Assembly (NCBI RefSeq): GCF_012689525.1
Contig: NZ_CP051516.1
Coordinates: 1,178,001 to 1,242,000 of the forward strand
Direction of reading: 5' to 3'
Source: Paraburkholderia aromaticivorans
GTDB taxonomy: Bacteria > Pseudomonadota > Gammaproteobacteria > Burkholderiales > Burkholderiaceae
Length of the DNA: 64,000 bases
The position numbers were made by a program, and so were the translations under genes. The notes below the pieces were generated by a model that made no database searches, had not been told where the DNA came from, and was given only the letters and a program-made list of their open reading frames with translations. Shown one piece after another: positions 9,784 to 19,049 of the stretch. Numbering within the stretch: the first letter of the stretch is position 1; each line of letters begins with the position of its first letter.

Positions 9784-12700
9784 ATGTCGCCCATGTCAGA
9801 TCCCCGCTTCGTTCATCTCCGCGTTCACTCCGAATTCTCGATTGCCGACGGCATCGTGCGCCTTGACGACATCGTCAAGGCCGCGGCCAAAGACGGTCAG
9901 GGCGCGCTCGCCCTCACCGATCTCGGCAACGCATTCGGCCTCGTCCGTTTCTACAAGGAAGCCCGCGGCAAAGGGGTCAAACCCATTGCCGGCTGCGACG
10001 TCTGGATCACCAATCCGGACGACCGCGACAAGCCTTCCCGTTTGCTGCTGCTCGTCAAAGACCGGCGCGGCTATCTGAACCTGTGCGAACTGCTCAGCAA
10101 GGCATCGCTCACGAATCAGTATCGCGGTCGCGCGGAGGTCGAAGCCGGCTGGCTCGAATCCGGTCTCGGCGAAGGCTTGCTCGCATTGTCAGGCGCGCAG
10201 CAGGGCGACATCGGCCTCGCGCTCGCGGCGGGTAACGAAGAAGCGGCCAAGCGCAACGCGTTGCACTGGGCGAAGGTGTTCCCTGGCGGCTTCTATATCG
10301 AGTTGCAGCGCAGCGCTCAGCCGGGCGGCGAGCAGTACGTGCAGCAGGCTGTCGCGCTCGCGGCGTCGCTGAAATTGCCGGTGGTCGCCACGCACCCCAT
10401 GCAGTTCATGACGCCGGACGACTTCACCGCGCACGAAGCGCGCGTGTGCATTTCCGAAGGCGACATTCTGGCGAATCCGCGCCGCTCGAAGCGCTTTACG
10501 TCCGAGCAGTACTTCCGCACCCAGGAAGAGATGGCTGCGCTGTTCGCGGACATTCCGTCGGCGCTCGCCAACTCGGTTGAAATCGCCAAGCGTTGCAACC
10601 TCACGCTCGAACTCGGCAAGCCCAAGCTGCCGCTGTTCCCGACGCCCGACGGCATGTCGCTCGACGACTACCTCGTGCAGTTGTCGAAAGAGGGCCTCGA
10701 AAAGCGTCTCGAGCAGTTGTATCCGGATGCAGCCGAGCGCGAAGCGCAACGTGAAACGTATTACCAGCGCCTCGAATTCGAGTGCGGCACGATCATCAAG
10801 ATGGGCTTTCCCGGCTACTTCCTGATCGTGGCGGACTTCATTAACTGGGCGAAGAACAACGGCGTGCCGGTCGGTCCGGGCCGGGGCTCGGGCGCGGGTT
10901 CGCTGGTCGCTTACGCGCTCGGCGTGACCGACCTTGATCCGCTGCGCTACAACCTGCTGTTCGAGCGTTTCCTGAATCCGGAGCGGGTGTCCATGCCCGA
11001 CTTCGACATCGACTTCTGCCAGCACGGCCGCGATCGCGTGATCCAGTACGTGAAGGACAAGTACGGTGCGGACGCCGTGTCGCAGATCGCCACCTTCGGC
11101 ACGATGGCGGCGAAGGCGGCGGTGCGCGACATCGGGCGGGTGCTCGATCTCGGCTACATGTTCACGGACGGCATCGCCAAGCTGATTCCGTTCAAGCCGG
11201 GCAAGCACGTCACCATCGCCGACGCGATGAAAGAGGAGCCGCTCCTGCAGGAGCGTTTCGACAACGAAGACGAAGTACATCAGCTGCTTGAACTCGCGCA
11301 GCGCGTGGAAGGGCTGACGCGTAACGTCGGCATGCACGCTGGCGGTGTGCTGATCGCGCCCGGCAAGCTGACCGATTTCTGCCCGCTGTACACGCAGGGC
11401 GACGAAAGCGGCGTCGTGAGCCAGTACGACAAGGACGACGTCGAAGCTGTCGGCCTCGTGAAGTTCGACTTCTTGGGTCTGACCACGCTGACGATCCTCG
11501 ACTGGGCCGAGCGCTATATCCGCCGCCTCGATCCGTCGAAGCAGGACTGGTCGCTCGGGCAGGTGCCGCTCGACGACCCGGCGTCGTTCTCGATCCTGAA
11601 GAAAGCGAATACGGTCGCCGTGTTCCAGCTGGAAAGCCGCGGCATGCAAGGCATGCTGAAAGATGCGCAGCCTGACCGCTTCGAGGACATCATCGCGCTC
11701 GTCGCGCTGTACCGTCCCGGCCCAATGGACCTGATCCCAAGCTTCTGCGCGCGTAAGCATGGCCGCGAAGTGGTCGAGTATCCGGATCCGCGTGTCGAAT
11801 CTGTTCTGAAAGAGACCTACGGCATCATGGTCTACCAGGAGCAGGTCATGCAGATGGCGCAGATCATCGGCGGCTACTCGCTGGGCGGCGCCGACTTGCT
11901 GCGCCGCGCGATGGGTAAGAAGAAGGCCGAGGAAATGGCCGAGCATCGCGAGCTGTTCCGCCAGGGCGCCGCGATAAATGGCCTGACCGCCGAGAAAGCG
12001 GACGAAATCTTCGACTTGATGGAGAAGTTCGCGGGCTACGGCTTCAACAAGTCGCACGCGGCGGCGTATGCGCTGCTCGCGTATTACACCGCGTGGCTGA
12101 AGGCGCACCATCCGGCGGAATTCATGGCGGCGAATATGTCGCTCGCCATGGACGACACGGACAAGGTCAAGATCCTGTTCGAAGACTGTCTCACGAACAA
12201 GATGGCGGTGCTGCCGCCGGACGTCAATCTGTCCGCGTACCGCTTCGAGCCGGTCGCGGAAGCCGACGGCAAGCGTTCCAGAACCATCCGCTACGGCCTC
12301 GGTGCGATCAAGGGCAGCGGTCAGAACGCGATCGAGGAAATCTTGCGCGCGCGTGAAGAAGGTCCGTTCATCGACATCTTCGATTTCTGCAACCGGGTCG
12401 ACCGCCGCATCGTCAATCGCCGTACGGTCGAAGCTTTGATCCGCGCCGGCGCCTTCGACACCTTGCATGCGAATCGCGCGCAACTGATTGCATCGGTCTC
12501 GCTCGCGATGGAAGCCGCCGAGCAGGCTAGTGCCAACGCGTTGCAGGCGGGTCTGTTCGACATGGGTGACGCGCCCTCGCAAGGCCACGAACTCGTCGAC
12601 GAGCCGGAGTGGGCGGAAAAGAAAAAACTGCAGGAAGAGAAGGCCGCCCTCGGCTTCTACCTGTCGGGCCATCTGTTCGACGCCTACAAGAACGAAGTGC

Positions 12701-13353
12701 GCCGCTTCGTGCGCCAGAAGATCGGCGAGCTGAAAGAAGGGCGCGACAAGCTGGTCGCGGGTGTGATCGCATCGCTGCGCACGCAGATGACCCAGCGCGG
12801 CAAGATGCTGATCGCGCTGCTCGACGACGGCACCGGCCAATGCGAAGTCACGGTGTTCAACGAGACGTTCGAAGCGCACAAGCAGCTGTTCAAGGAAGAC
12901 GAACTGCTGGTCGTGCAGGGCCAGGCGCGTAACGATGCGTTCACGGGCGGCATTCGTTTCACGGTCGATACGGTCATGGATCTTGGCCGCGCGCGCTGCC
13001 GTTACGCGGAAGCGGTCAAGGTGCAGATGAACGGTAATGCGGACGCGCTGGCGTTGCGTCGCGTGCTCGAAGCGCACAGCGCGGGTAAAGACGAACCGCA
13101 AGCAGTCGCGGCACCGGCGGCTTCATCGCGTGGTGGCAATGGCGGCGGCCGTAACGGTGGCGGCTATGGCGGAGGTGGCCAGCGTCAGGCGGTACAGATC
13201 CCGAACGGGCTTGCCGTGCAGGTGGTCTATCGCAGCCAGAATGCGGAAGGTGAAATGCGTCTGGGCGACGCATGGCGCGTGAAGCCGACCGACGAACTGC
13301 TCGCGGCCTTGCGCGGCGAGTTCGCGGGAAGCTCGATCGAGATTGTCTATTGA
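9784..13353 (+). CDS. dnaE: DNA polymerase III subunit alpha
   Basis: The replicative polymerase subunit, 1189 residues. An N-terminal PHP domain (VHSEFSIADGIVRLDDIV) is followed by the polymerase core with the catalytic aspartates in PDFDIDF, a helix-hairpin-helix region, and the OB-fold (LIALLDDGTGQCEV) near 1010. A Gly-rich linker (about 1120-1137) precedes the C-terminal tau-binding region. The PHP histidines are largely retained, although proofreading normally rests on DnaQ. The start at 9784 (MSPMSDPRF) has the better ribosome binding site; 9793 is the alternative. It is a single gene, followed by an imperfect tandem repeat. Confidence 0.97.
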   Translation: MSPMSDPRFVHLRVHSEFSIADGIVRLDDIVKAAAKDGQGALALTDLGNAFGLVRFYKEARGKGVKPIAGCDVWITNPDDRDKPSRLLLLVKDRRGYLNLCELLSKASLTNQYRGRAEVEAGWLESGLGEGLLALSGAQQGDIGLALAAGNEEAAKRNALHWAKVFPGGFYIELQRSAQPGGEQYVQQAVALAASLKLPVVATHPMQFMTPDDFTAHEARVCISEGDILANPRRSKRFTSEQYFRTQEEMAALFADIPSALANSVEIAKRCNLTLELGKPKLPLFPTPDGMSLDDYLVQLSKEGLEKRLEQLYPDAAEREAQRETYYQRLEFECGTIIKMGFPGYFLIVADFINWAKNNGVPVGPGRGSGAGSLVAYALGVTDLDPLRYNLLFERFLNPERVSMPDFDIDFCQHGRDRVIQYVKDKYGADAVSQIATFGTMAAKAAVRDIGRVLDLGYMFTDGIAKLIPFKPGKHVTIADAMKEEPLLQERFDNEDEVHQLLELAQRVEGLTRNVGMHAGGVLIAPGKLTDFCPLYTQGDESGVVSQYDKDDVEAVGLVKFDFLGLTTLTILDWAERYIRRLDPSKQDWSLGQVPLDDPASFSILKKANTVAVFQLESRGMQGMLKDAQPDRFEDIIALVALYRPGPMDLIPSFCARKHGREVVEYPDPRVESVLKETYGIMVYQEQVMQMAQIIGGYSLGGADLLRRAMGKKKAEEMAEHRELFRQGAAINGLTAEKADEIFDLMEKFAGYGFNKSHAAAYALLAYYTAWLKAHHPAEFMAANMSLAMDDTDKVKILFEDCLTNKMAVLPPDVNLSAYRFEPVAEADGKRSRTIRYGLGAIKGSGQNAIEEILRAREEGPFIDIFDFCNRVDRRIVNRRTVEALIRAGAFDTLHANRAQLIASVSLAMEAAEQASANALQAGLFDMGDAPSQGHELVDEPEWAEKKKLQEEKAALGFYLSGHLFDAYKNEVRRFVRQKIGELKEGRDKLVAGVIASLRTQMTQRGKMLIALLDDGTGQCEVTVFNETFEAHKQLFKEDELLVVQGQARNDAFTGGIRFTVDTVMDLGRARCRYAEAVKVQMNGNADALALRRVLEAHSAGKDEPQAVAAPAASSRGGNGGGRNGGGYGGGGQRQAVQIPNGLAVQVVYRSQNAEGEMRLGDAWRVKPTDELLAALRGEFAGSSIEIVY

Positions 13354-13396
13354 TCGGTGATGCTGCCTGTTCGCCTGGCGCGGCCAGAACTGATTG

Positions 13397-13560
13397 TGGA
13401 CGGCGGCGCCGCAGGCCTTGCGGCGCGAGCTTCAGCGAATGATGCCGCGCATGCTCGCCAGCAGATCGGGCTTAAAGCTGATTGCAGGCAGCGGCGCCCA
13501 AACCCTGCGGCGCGAGCATGAACGAATGACGCCGCGCATGCCGGTTATCAAGCAGGGATC
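13397..13560. repeat. Two-copy imperfect direct repeat, 87-base period
   Basis: The 35-base blocks at 13419-13453 and 13506-13540 differ at only a few positions, and the similarity extends outwards at an 87-base period. A hairpin GCCGCA/TGCGGC lies in the first copy (13408-13424). The period is a multiple of three and both copies stay open in one frame, giving ALRRE.Q.M.PRM and TLRRE.E.MTPRM, but there is no evidence this is a gene. It lies between the convergent ends of dnaE and the GT2 gene. Confidence 0.7.
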
Positions 13561-13629
13561 AATGTCGCGGGCTCCGGATAAACCTGGCGTCACAGCAAGC
13601 CCGGCGTTTGGCGCCGTACGTGCCGACAC

Positions 13630-14391
13630 CTACCGCCGCGCCTTCTCCCCCAAACGCGCCAGCTTCAAAAACCGGTAATACACCGTCTCCGCATTGAACA
13701 CCGCGATCATAAAACCGGCGCGGCCGTCCAGAAAACCGCGGCGCAGCAAGTAAGTCCGCACGAACGCCCAAGCGCCGCGCCCGAGCGCCTTGCCGAAGCT
13801 ACCGCGCTGACCCGCCGCATGACGTTGTTGAGCGCCCGCTGTCGAATACGCGTCGAGCTTGCGCAACACGCCTTCGAAGTCCTCGTAGGAGTAATGCATC
13901 AGCTTGCCGGTGAGGCGCTGCGCCGGCGTGTCGAACACTAGCCGCTCATGCACCAGGTCGTCGGAGAACCGCGCGGCGCCGCGTTTGAAGAGGCGCGGAA
14001 TCCAGTCCGGATACCAGCCGCTGTGATGAATCCAGTGGCCGCAAAAACTCGACAGCCGGTCGACCGCGTAGACATCGGCGGTGGGGGCCACCAGCGCCGC
14101 GCGAATCGCTGCCGCCAGTTCCGGCGAGACGATTTCATCGGCATCGATCGAAAGAATCCAGCTCGTGCTGAGCGCGTCGACCGCGCGATTCTTTTGCGGG
14201 CCGAAGCCCGGCCAATCGGTCTGTTCGATCACGCGCGCGCCGTGCGCGCGGGCGATGTCGGCGGTGCCGTCGGTGCTGCCGCCGTCGATCACGACGATCT
14301 GATCGGCGAAGGCCACGGCTTGCAGGCATTCAGCCAGCCGCGCCGCCGCGTTTTTGGTGATGATGGCGACGCCGAGGGTGGTTTCTTGCAT
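13630..14391 (-). CDS. Glycosyltransferase family 2, LPS-core (WaaE/KdtX-like)
   Basis: A 253-residue cytosolic GT2 enzyme. The N-terminal GT-A fold has IDGGSTDGTADIA, the WPGFGPQKNRAVD segment and the metal/nucleotide motif IDADEIVSP, which together are typical of the WaaE/KdtX LPS-core glucosyltransferase group. The C-terminal half has YEDFEGVLRKLDAYS and a hydrophobic, membrane-associated end. It is transcribed divergently from msbA, and the neighbouring LPS glycosyltransferases support a role in core assembly. The donor sugar is not deducible. Start 14391 (MQETTLGVAI) was chosen because the longer frame has no homologous-looking N-terminus. Confidence 0.88.
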   Translation of the reverse strand: MQETTLGVAIITKNAAARLAECLQAVAFADQIVVIDGGSTDGTADIARAHGARVIEQTDWPGFGPQKNRAVDALSTSWILSIDADEIVSPELAAAIRAALVAPTADVYAVDRLSSFCGHWIHHSGWYPDWIPRLFKRGAARFSDDLVHERLVFDTPAQRLTGKLMHYSYEDFEGVLRKLDAYSTAGAQQRHAAGQRGSFGKALGRGAWAFVRTYLLRRGFLDGRAGFMIAVFNAETVYYRFLKLARLGEKARR

Positions 14392-14512
14392 ACCTGAAGT
14401 AGCGTGGTGGGCGGAATGACGGAACGAGTCGCGCAAGCGGGATGCGCCAGACGAGTTGCACGAGGAGTATACACAGCCGATTCCCAACCGCCGACGCTCA
14501 CCCCCAAGCGTT

Positions 14513-14518
14513 TACAAT
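14513..14518 (+). promoter_or_regulatory. Candidate -10 box for msbA
   Basis: TACAAT within GTTTACAATGC, about 76 bases before the msbA start and outside any gene. The -35 region is not a clear match, so this is a tentative promoter call. Confidence 0.35.
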
Positions 14519-14593
14519 GCTCTTTTTTGATATTCCGCGCGGCCGGCATTCCGTCCGCCGCGCGGCTGCAGTTCCGCCTTCTCAGAGGATTCC

Positions 14594-16387
14594 TTGAGCG
14601 CGAAGCCAACGTTAAGCAAACCCATCGGTTCAGGCGAGGCGTCGTCGGCCGCCGTCGTCTTTAAACGGCTATGGCCGTATATCCAGCCGCTGATCTGGAT
14701 TCTCCTCGGCGCAATCGTCGCGATGGCCGTCAGCGCCGCTACCGACGCGGCGATCCCTGCCTTGCTCAAGCCTCTGCTGGACAAGGGCTTCGGCGCGCAC
14801 GCCAACGACAAGACCAAGTGGTTCGTTCCGGCCGCAGTGATCAGCCTCGCACTGGTTCGCAGCGTGTCGCAATACGCGTCCGGGTATCTGCTTGCCTACG
14901 TGACGAACAAGATCCTGCTCGACCTGCGCCTGAAGATGTTCGACCGCATGATCCACACGAGCGTCGCGTTCTTCCAGCGCGAAACCGCGAGTACGGTGAT
15001 CAATGCGATCGTCTTCGAGGTGAACCAGATTCTCAACGTGCTGCTGAGCGTGCTGGTCACGCTGGTGCGCGATTCGCTCACCGTGGTCTTCCTGCTCGGC
15101 TATCTGTTCTATCTGAACTGGCGTCTGACGCTGATCGTCGCGGTGCTGCTGCCGGCCATCGGCTGGCTGGTCGGCAAGATCAACCGCCGCTTGCGCCGTC
15201 TGAATCGCGAACATCAACTGCTGACCAATGAGCTTTCGTACATCGTCGAGGAATCGGTGGGCGGCTACAAGGTCGTTAAGGTGCACAACGGCGAGCAGTA
15301 CGAGATGGAGCGCTTCGAGTCGATGAGCAAGCGTCTGCGCGGCTACGCCATGCGCATGACCGTGTCCGGCGGTCTCGCGCAGCCGTTGACGCAGTTCCTC
15401 GCATCGATCGCGCTCGCCATCGTGATTACGATCGCGGTGGTGCAGTCGTCGTCGGATCAGACCACGGTGGGCGGCTTCGTCGCCTTCGTCACGTCGATGC
15501 TGCTGATCATCTCGCCGCTCAAGCATCTGATGGATGTGAACCAGCCGCTGCAACGCGGCATGACGGCGTGCGAACTGATCTTCGGTCTGATCGACGAGCC
15601 GTCCGAGCCGGAAGGCGGCGGCAAGCCGCTCGAGCGCGCGCGCGGCGAAGTGGAATTCCGCGGCGTCTCGTTCAACTACGGCGCCAACGCCACGCACAAC
15701 CGCCACACGCTCGATCAAGTGTCGTTCAAGGTCGCGCCGGGCGAAATGGTCGCGCTCGCGGGGCCGTCGGGTAGCGGCAAGACCACGCTGGTGAATCTGC
15801 TGCCGCGCTTTTTCGATCCGACCGCCGGCCAGATTCTGGTCGATGGCGTGGCGATCCCCGAATACGATCTGCACGCGCTGCGCAGCCAGATCGCGATGGT
15901 GAGCCAGGACGTGGTGCTGTTCAACGACACGGTCGCCAATAACGTCGCTTACGGCCAGACCGCCGATCCCGACAAGGTCAAGGCGGCGCTGCGCGCGGCC
16001 AACCTGTGGGACACCGTCGAGGCCATGCCGAAAGGCATCGACACGCTGGTCGGCGACAACGGCTTGATGCTCTCGGGTGGCCAGCGGCAGCGTCTGGCGA
16101 TCGCGCGCGCGATCTACAAGGACGCGCCGATTTTGATCCTCGACGAGGCGACCTCGGCGCTGGATTCCGAGTCCGAGCGCCACGTGCAGGCCGCGCTGGA
16201 AACCTTGATGAAGGGCCGTACGACACTGGTGATCGCGCACCGTCTGTCGACCATCGAGCGCGCCAACCGGATCCTCGTGATGGAAGCGGGGCGGATCGTC
16301 GAGAGCGGCAGCCATCGTGAATTGCTGGCGCAAGACGGGCTGTACGCGCATCTGCACCGCATCCAGTTCCAGCAGACCGCGGCCTGA
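14594..16387 (+). CDS. msbA: Lipid A/LPS core flippase ABC transporter MsbA
   Basis: A 597-residue half-transporter that flips lipid A-core across the inner membrane using ATP. Six transmembrane helices occupy about residues 20-330. The nucleotide-binding domain has Walker [11 protein letters not shown], the signature [14 protein letters not shown], Walker [13 protein letters not shown] and the switch His in VIAHRLSTI. The start is a TTG at 14594 with a CAGAGGA ribosome binding site. No ATG offers the complete N-terminus. It opens the plus-strand LPS gene group, so export sits beside the enzymes that build its cargo. Confidence 0.94.
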   Translation: MSAKPTLSKPIGSGEASSAAVVFKRLWPYIQPLIWILLGAIVAMAVSAATDAAIPALLKPLLDKGFGAHANDKTKWFVPAAVISLALVRSVSQYASGYLLAYVTNKILLDLRLKMFDRMIHTSVAFFQRETASTVINAIVFEVNQILNVLLSVLVTLVRDSLTVVFLLGYLFYLNWRLTLIVAVLLPAIGWLVGKINRRLRRLNREHQLLTNELSYIVEESVGGYKVVKVHNGEQYEMERFESMSKRLRGYAMRMTVSGGLAQPLTQFLASIALAIVITIAVVQSSSDQTTVGGFVAFVTSMLLIISPLKHLMDVNQPLQRGMTACELIFGLIDEPSEPEGGGKPLERARGEVEFRGVSFNYGANATHNRHTLDQVSFKVAPGEMVALAGPSGSGKTTLVNLLPRFFDPTAGQILVDGVAIPEYDLHALRSQIAMVSQDVVLFNDTVANNVAYGQTADPDKVKAALRAANLWDTVEAMPKGIDTLVGDNGLMLSGGQRQRLAIARAIYKDAPILILDEATSALDSESERHVQAALETLMKGRTTLVIAHRLSTIERANRILVMEAGRIVESGSHRELLAQDGLYAHLHRIQFQQTAA

Positions 16388-16499
16388 AGCGCACGACACG
16401 TCAATCCGCCATTCGGGTCTCCCTTCACGCGGTCCGCTAGCCCGGACCGCGTATGCCTTCCCCCTAACATTTGACGAGGCGCAGGCGCGCGCTGTCTGA

Positions 16500-17576
16500 A
16501 TGAAGAAACTTGGACTCTCCAGTAACGCCCTGCAGCACAGCGGCGGGCTCGAGCGCTACGCCATGGATCTGGTGCGTGGCTTCGCCGCGCTCGGCGTCGA
16601 GCCGGCTTTCTTCGCGCGCCGTTTCGACGCGTCGTTGCCCGAATTCAAAATGGTCGAGCCGCATCGTATCAACGTCTCGTTCCTGCCGGGCAAGCTGCGC
16701 GATCGCTGGTTTTCGTGGCGCTTGCGCGCGGCGCGGCGCGCGGCGCAGGTCGATGTGCTGATCGGCTGCAACCGCGTCGACTCGTCGGAGATGGCGATCT
16801 GCGGCGGCACGCATCTTGGTTTTCTTCGGGCGACCGGGCGCGCGCAGAAGCGTTCGGACGGCTGGCAGATTGCGCTCGAGCGCCGCCAGTACGAGCGCTC
16901 GAAAGTCGTAGTGGCGCATTCGCAGTTGATGCACGACGAGCTGCGCGAACTGTACGGTGTCGACGAAGCGAAGATCCGCGTGCTGTATCCGCCCGTGGAT
17001 GGCACACGCTTCGCGCCGACCGACGCCGCCACGCGCGCCGCGTTGCGCCACAAATATGGTTTCGCCGACAACGAAATCGTCCTGCTGTTTCCGTCGAGCA
17101 GCCATGAGCGCAAGGGCTTGCCGCTCATCGAAGCCGCGCTGCGTGACACGTCGCTGCCCGTGGTGGTGGCCGTGGCCGGGCGGCCGCCCGCGCGCACATC
17201 CGAGCGGCTGCGCTATATCGGCTATGTGAAAGCGCTCGCGGAGTGCTACCAGGCCGCGGACTTCACGATCCTCGCATCGACGTATGAGCCGTTCGGGCTG
17301 GTCGGCATCGAATCGGTGATGTGCGGCACGCCGGTTATTTTCCCATCGAGCATCGGCTGCTGCGATGCGATCGCGCCGCACGCGAAATTCGTTTTCGCGC
17401 CGGACGACCTCGCCGACCTGCGTGCCACACTCGAACGGGCGGTGGGCGCGCATCGCGACGGCACGCGTCGCGCGCCACCCGAACTTGCCCGCGACGCGGT
17501 GCTTTATGACGCAAGCGTGGCCGCTCACGTCAGCGAGTTGTTGACGCTGGCGCGGCAGATCGATGCCGCGCGTTAG
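16500..17576 (+). CDS. Glycosyltransferase family 4, WaaG-like LPS core enzyme
   Basis: A 358-residue GT-B-fold glycosyltransferase. The N-terminal LSSNALQHSGGLERYA is the acceptor-side loop of WaaG-like enzymes, and the C-terminal half has the retaining E-x7-E motif (YEPFGLVGIES) followed by GTPVIFPSSIG. It would add a hexose to the inner LPS core at the cytosolic face of the inner membrane. It lies 112 bases after msbA and before a heptosyltransferase gene, which supports LPS core synthesis. The exact sugar is not known. Start 16500 directly gives MKKLGLSSNAL. Confidence 0.88.
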   Translation: MKKLGLSSNALQHSGGLERYAMDLVRGFAALGVEPAFFARRFDASLPEFKMVEPHRINVSFLPGKLRDRWFSWRLRAARRAAQVDVLIGCNRVDSSEMAICGGTHLGFLRATGRAQKRSDGWQIALERRQYERSKVVVAHSQLMHDELRELYGVDEAKIRVLYPPVDGTRFAPTDAATRAALRHKYGFADNEIVLLFPSSSHERKGLPLIEAALRDTSLPVVVAVAGRPPARTSERLRYIGYVKALAECYQAADFTILASTYEPFGLVGIESVMCGTPVIFPSSIGCCDAIAPHAKFVFAPDDLADLRATLERAVGAHRDGTRRAPPELARDAVLYDASVAAHVSELLTLARQIDAAR

Positions 17577-17921
17577 GACCCGCCGCACCGTGCCGCGTAA
17601 GGCGCGGGCGGCCCTGCTGGCGCGGTTTCGCGTCGTTCGGCCGCAGGGCCACATGTTATAATTTTGAGCTATCAACGCTCGAACTCAATTCGAGCCGAAC
17701 ACCCCATTTATTTCATCGAGCTTTCCATGCCGGCCTGGACAGGCGGCGGGCGAGAGGCGCCGCGTCCCGAGCCGCGCCAGCCCGCCGTGACGGGGCCGTC
17801 GCCGCTGCACTGGAGGCCTTCGGGAAGAATACCGCTGGAGATTGTGCATGGCGAACGCGACCTCACGCCGGGTATCGGCGTACAGCAAGATCGCGGCGGG
17901 AACCCACGCGCCGATGAGCCT
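17577..17921 (+). promoter_or_regulatory. Gap with extended -10 promoter before the GT9 gene
   Basis: A TGTTATAAT extended -10 element lies at 17654-17662. No good -35 is needed for this class. An inverted repeat GGCCCTGC (17610-17617) / GCAGGGCC (17643-17650) precedes it. The sequence between the promoter and 17922 is open in the frame of the GT9 gene from 17664, including an ATG at 17727, but lacks a ribosome binding site and family-like sequence. I treat it as a leader of about 250 bases. Confidence 0.5.
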
Positions 17922-19049
17922 ATGAGTCGGCTTGCCGGGCGTCTTCGTATTTTTGCGCGGGCCATCCCGCGACTGCTGATCAAGCCATTGCGCCGCGAGC
18001 CACAGCACCCGCGCCGTATCCTGATTGCGCATCATCTATTGCTGGGCGACACGCTGCTGCTCACGCCGTTGCTCGCCAAGCTGCGCGCGCAATACCCCCA
18101 GGCGCAGATCGTTCTCGCCTGTCCGAAGGCGATCGTGCCGCTGTACGCCGGCCGGCCTTTCGACGTCACGGCCTTGCCGTTCGATCCGCGTGATTCGAAG
18201 TCGGTACGCGACGTTTTGCTTTCCGGACCCTACGACCTCGGCATGGTGCTCGGCGACAATCGTCATAGCTGGCTCGCGTTGGGCGCGGCCTGCCGCTGGA
18301 TCGTCGGGCACGCGGGCGATCGGCCGGCCTGGAAAAACTGGCCGCTCAACCGCAGCCTGCCGTATCCCGACACGGCGGCGGCCTGGGCCGACCTCGCCAC
18401 GGAACTGATCGATGGGCCGCCGCCGCGCGCCTACCGCCCCAGCGACTGGAGCGCGCCGCAACACGCGGCGCTGCCCGAGCCGTCGCTGCTGACGAAGCCT
18501 TACGTCGTGCTGCATCCGGGCGCGAGCACGAGCGTCAAACGCTGGCCCAACGCGCGCTGGCGCGAGCTTGCGCAACGCGTCGAAGCACTCGGCTATCTGC
18601 CGGTATGGACCGGCGGTCCGGGCGAGGCGGAACTGATTCGCGCGATCGACCCGGACCCGCATCATCCGAACCTGGCGGCGCGGCTCGGTCTCGGCGAGTT
18701 ATGGCATCTGTTTGCCGGCGCGCAAGCCGTGGTTTGTCCTGATACCGGTGTCGCGCATCTGGGGCGTCTGATTGGGGTGCCGACCCTCGCGCTGTTCGGG
18801 CCGGGCAACGCGCTGATTCACGGCGCGGGCCGCTACTGGCGCGAGGTGCCCTTCGTGCCGATTACGATCGCCGATATGCCGTGCCGCGATCAGCCTTTTA
18901 TTTTCCGCCGCGAGGTAGCATGGGTGCGACGCTGTGATCGCAACGAGACGACCTGCGTCGCGTGGCGCGGCGACCATGCCGACTGTATGGGCCGGCTGTC
19001 GGTTGAGTCGGTATACAACGCATTGCAAAATGTTCTGGTGAAAGTGTAA
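17922..19049 (+). CDS. Glycosyltransferase family 9 (heptosyltransferase)
   Basis: A 375-residue GT9 protein. The N-terminal RRILIAHHLLLGDTLLLTPLL is the Rossmann start of ADP-heptose:LPS heptosyltransferases. The C-terminal domain has LHPGASTSVKRWPNARW and PDTGVAHLGRLIGVPTLALFGPGN, the donor-binding motifs of the family. It is expected to extend the LPS inner or outer core with heptose. The start is uncertain: 17922 is close to the conserved fold but has a weak ribosome binding site; in-frame 17727 or 17664 would add 65-86 unrecognisable residues. Its stop codon overlaps the next start (TAATG), suggesting translational coupling to the ligase. Confidence 0.87.
   Translation: MSRLAGRLRIFARAIPRLLIKPLRREPQHPRRILIAHHLLLGDTLLLTPLLAKLRAQYPQAQIVLACPKAIVPLYAGRPFDVTALPFDPRDSKSVRDVLLSGPYDLGMVLGDNRHSWLALGAACRWIVGHAGDRPAWKNWPLNRSLPYPDTAAAWADLATELIDGPPPRAYRPSDWSAPQHAALPEPSLLTKPYVVLHPGASTSVKRWPNARWRELAQRVEALGYLPVWTGGPGEAELIRAIDPDPHHPNLAARLGLGELWHLFAGAQAVVCPDTGVAHLGRLIGVPTLALFGPGNALIHGAGRYWREVPFVPITIADMPCRDQPFIFRREVAWVRRCDRNETTCVAWRGDHADCMGRLSVESVYNALQNVLVKV

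Noticed and set aside
10189..13101. Antisense open frame of 970 residues under dnaE
   Set aside because: Arg- and His-rich composition with no domain motif, a codon-bias shadow of dnaE.
13394..13678. 94-residue open frame across the repeat
   Set aside because: Only reads through the duplicated non-coding unit and overlaps the GT2 gene end.
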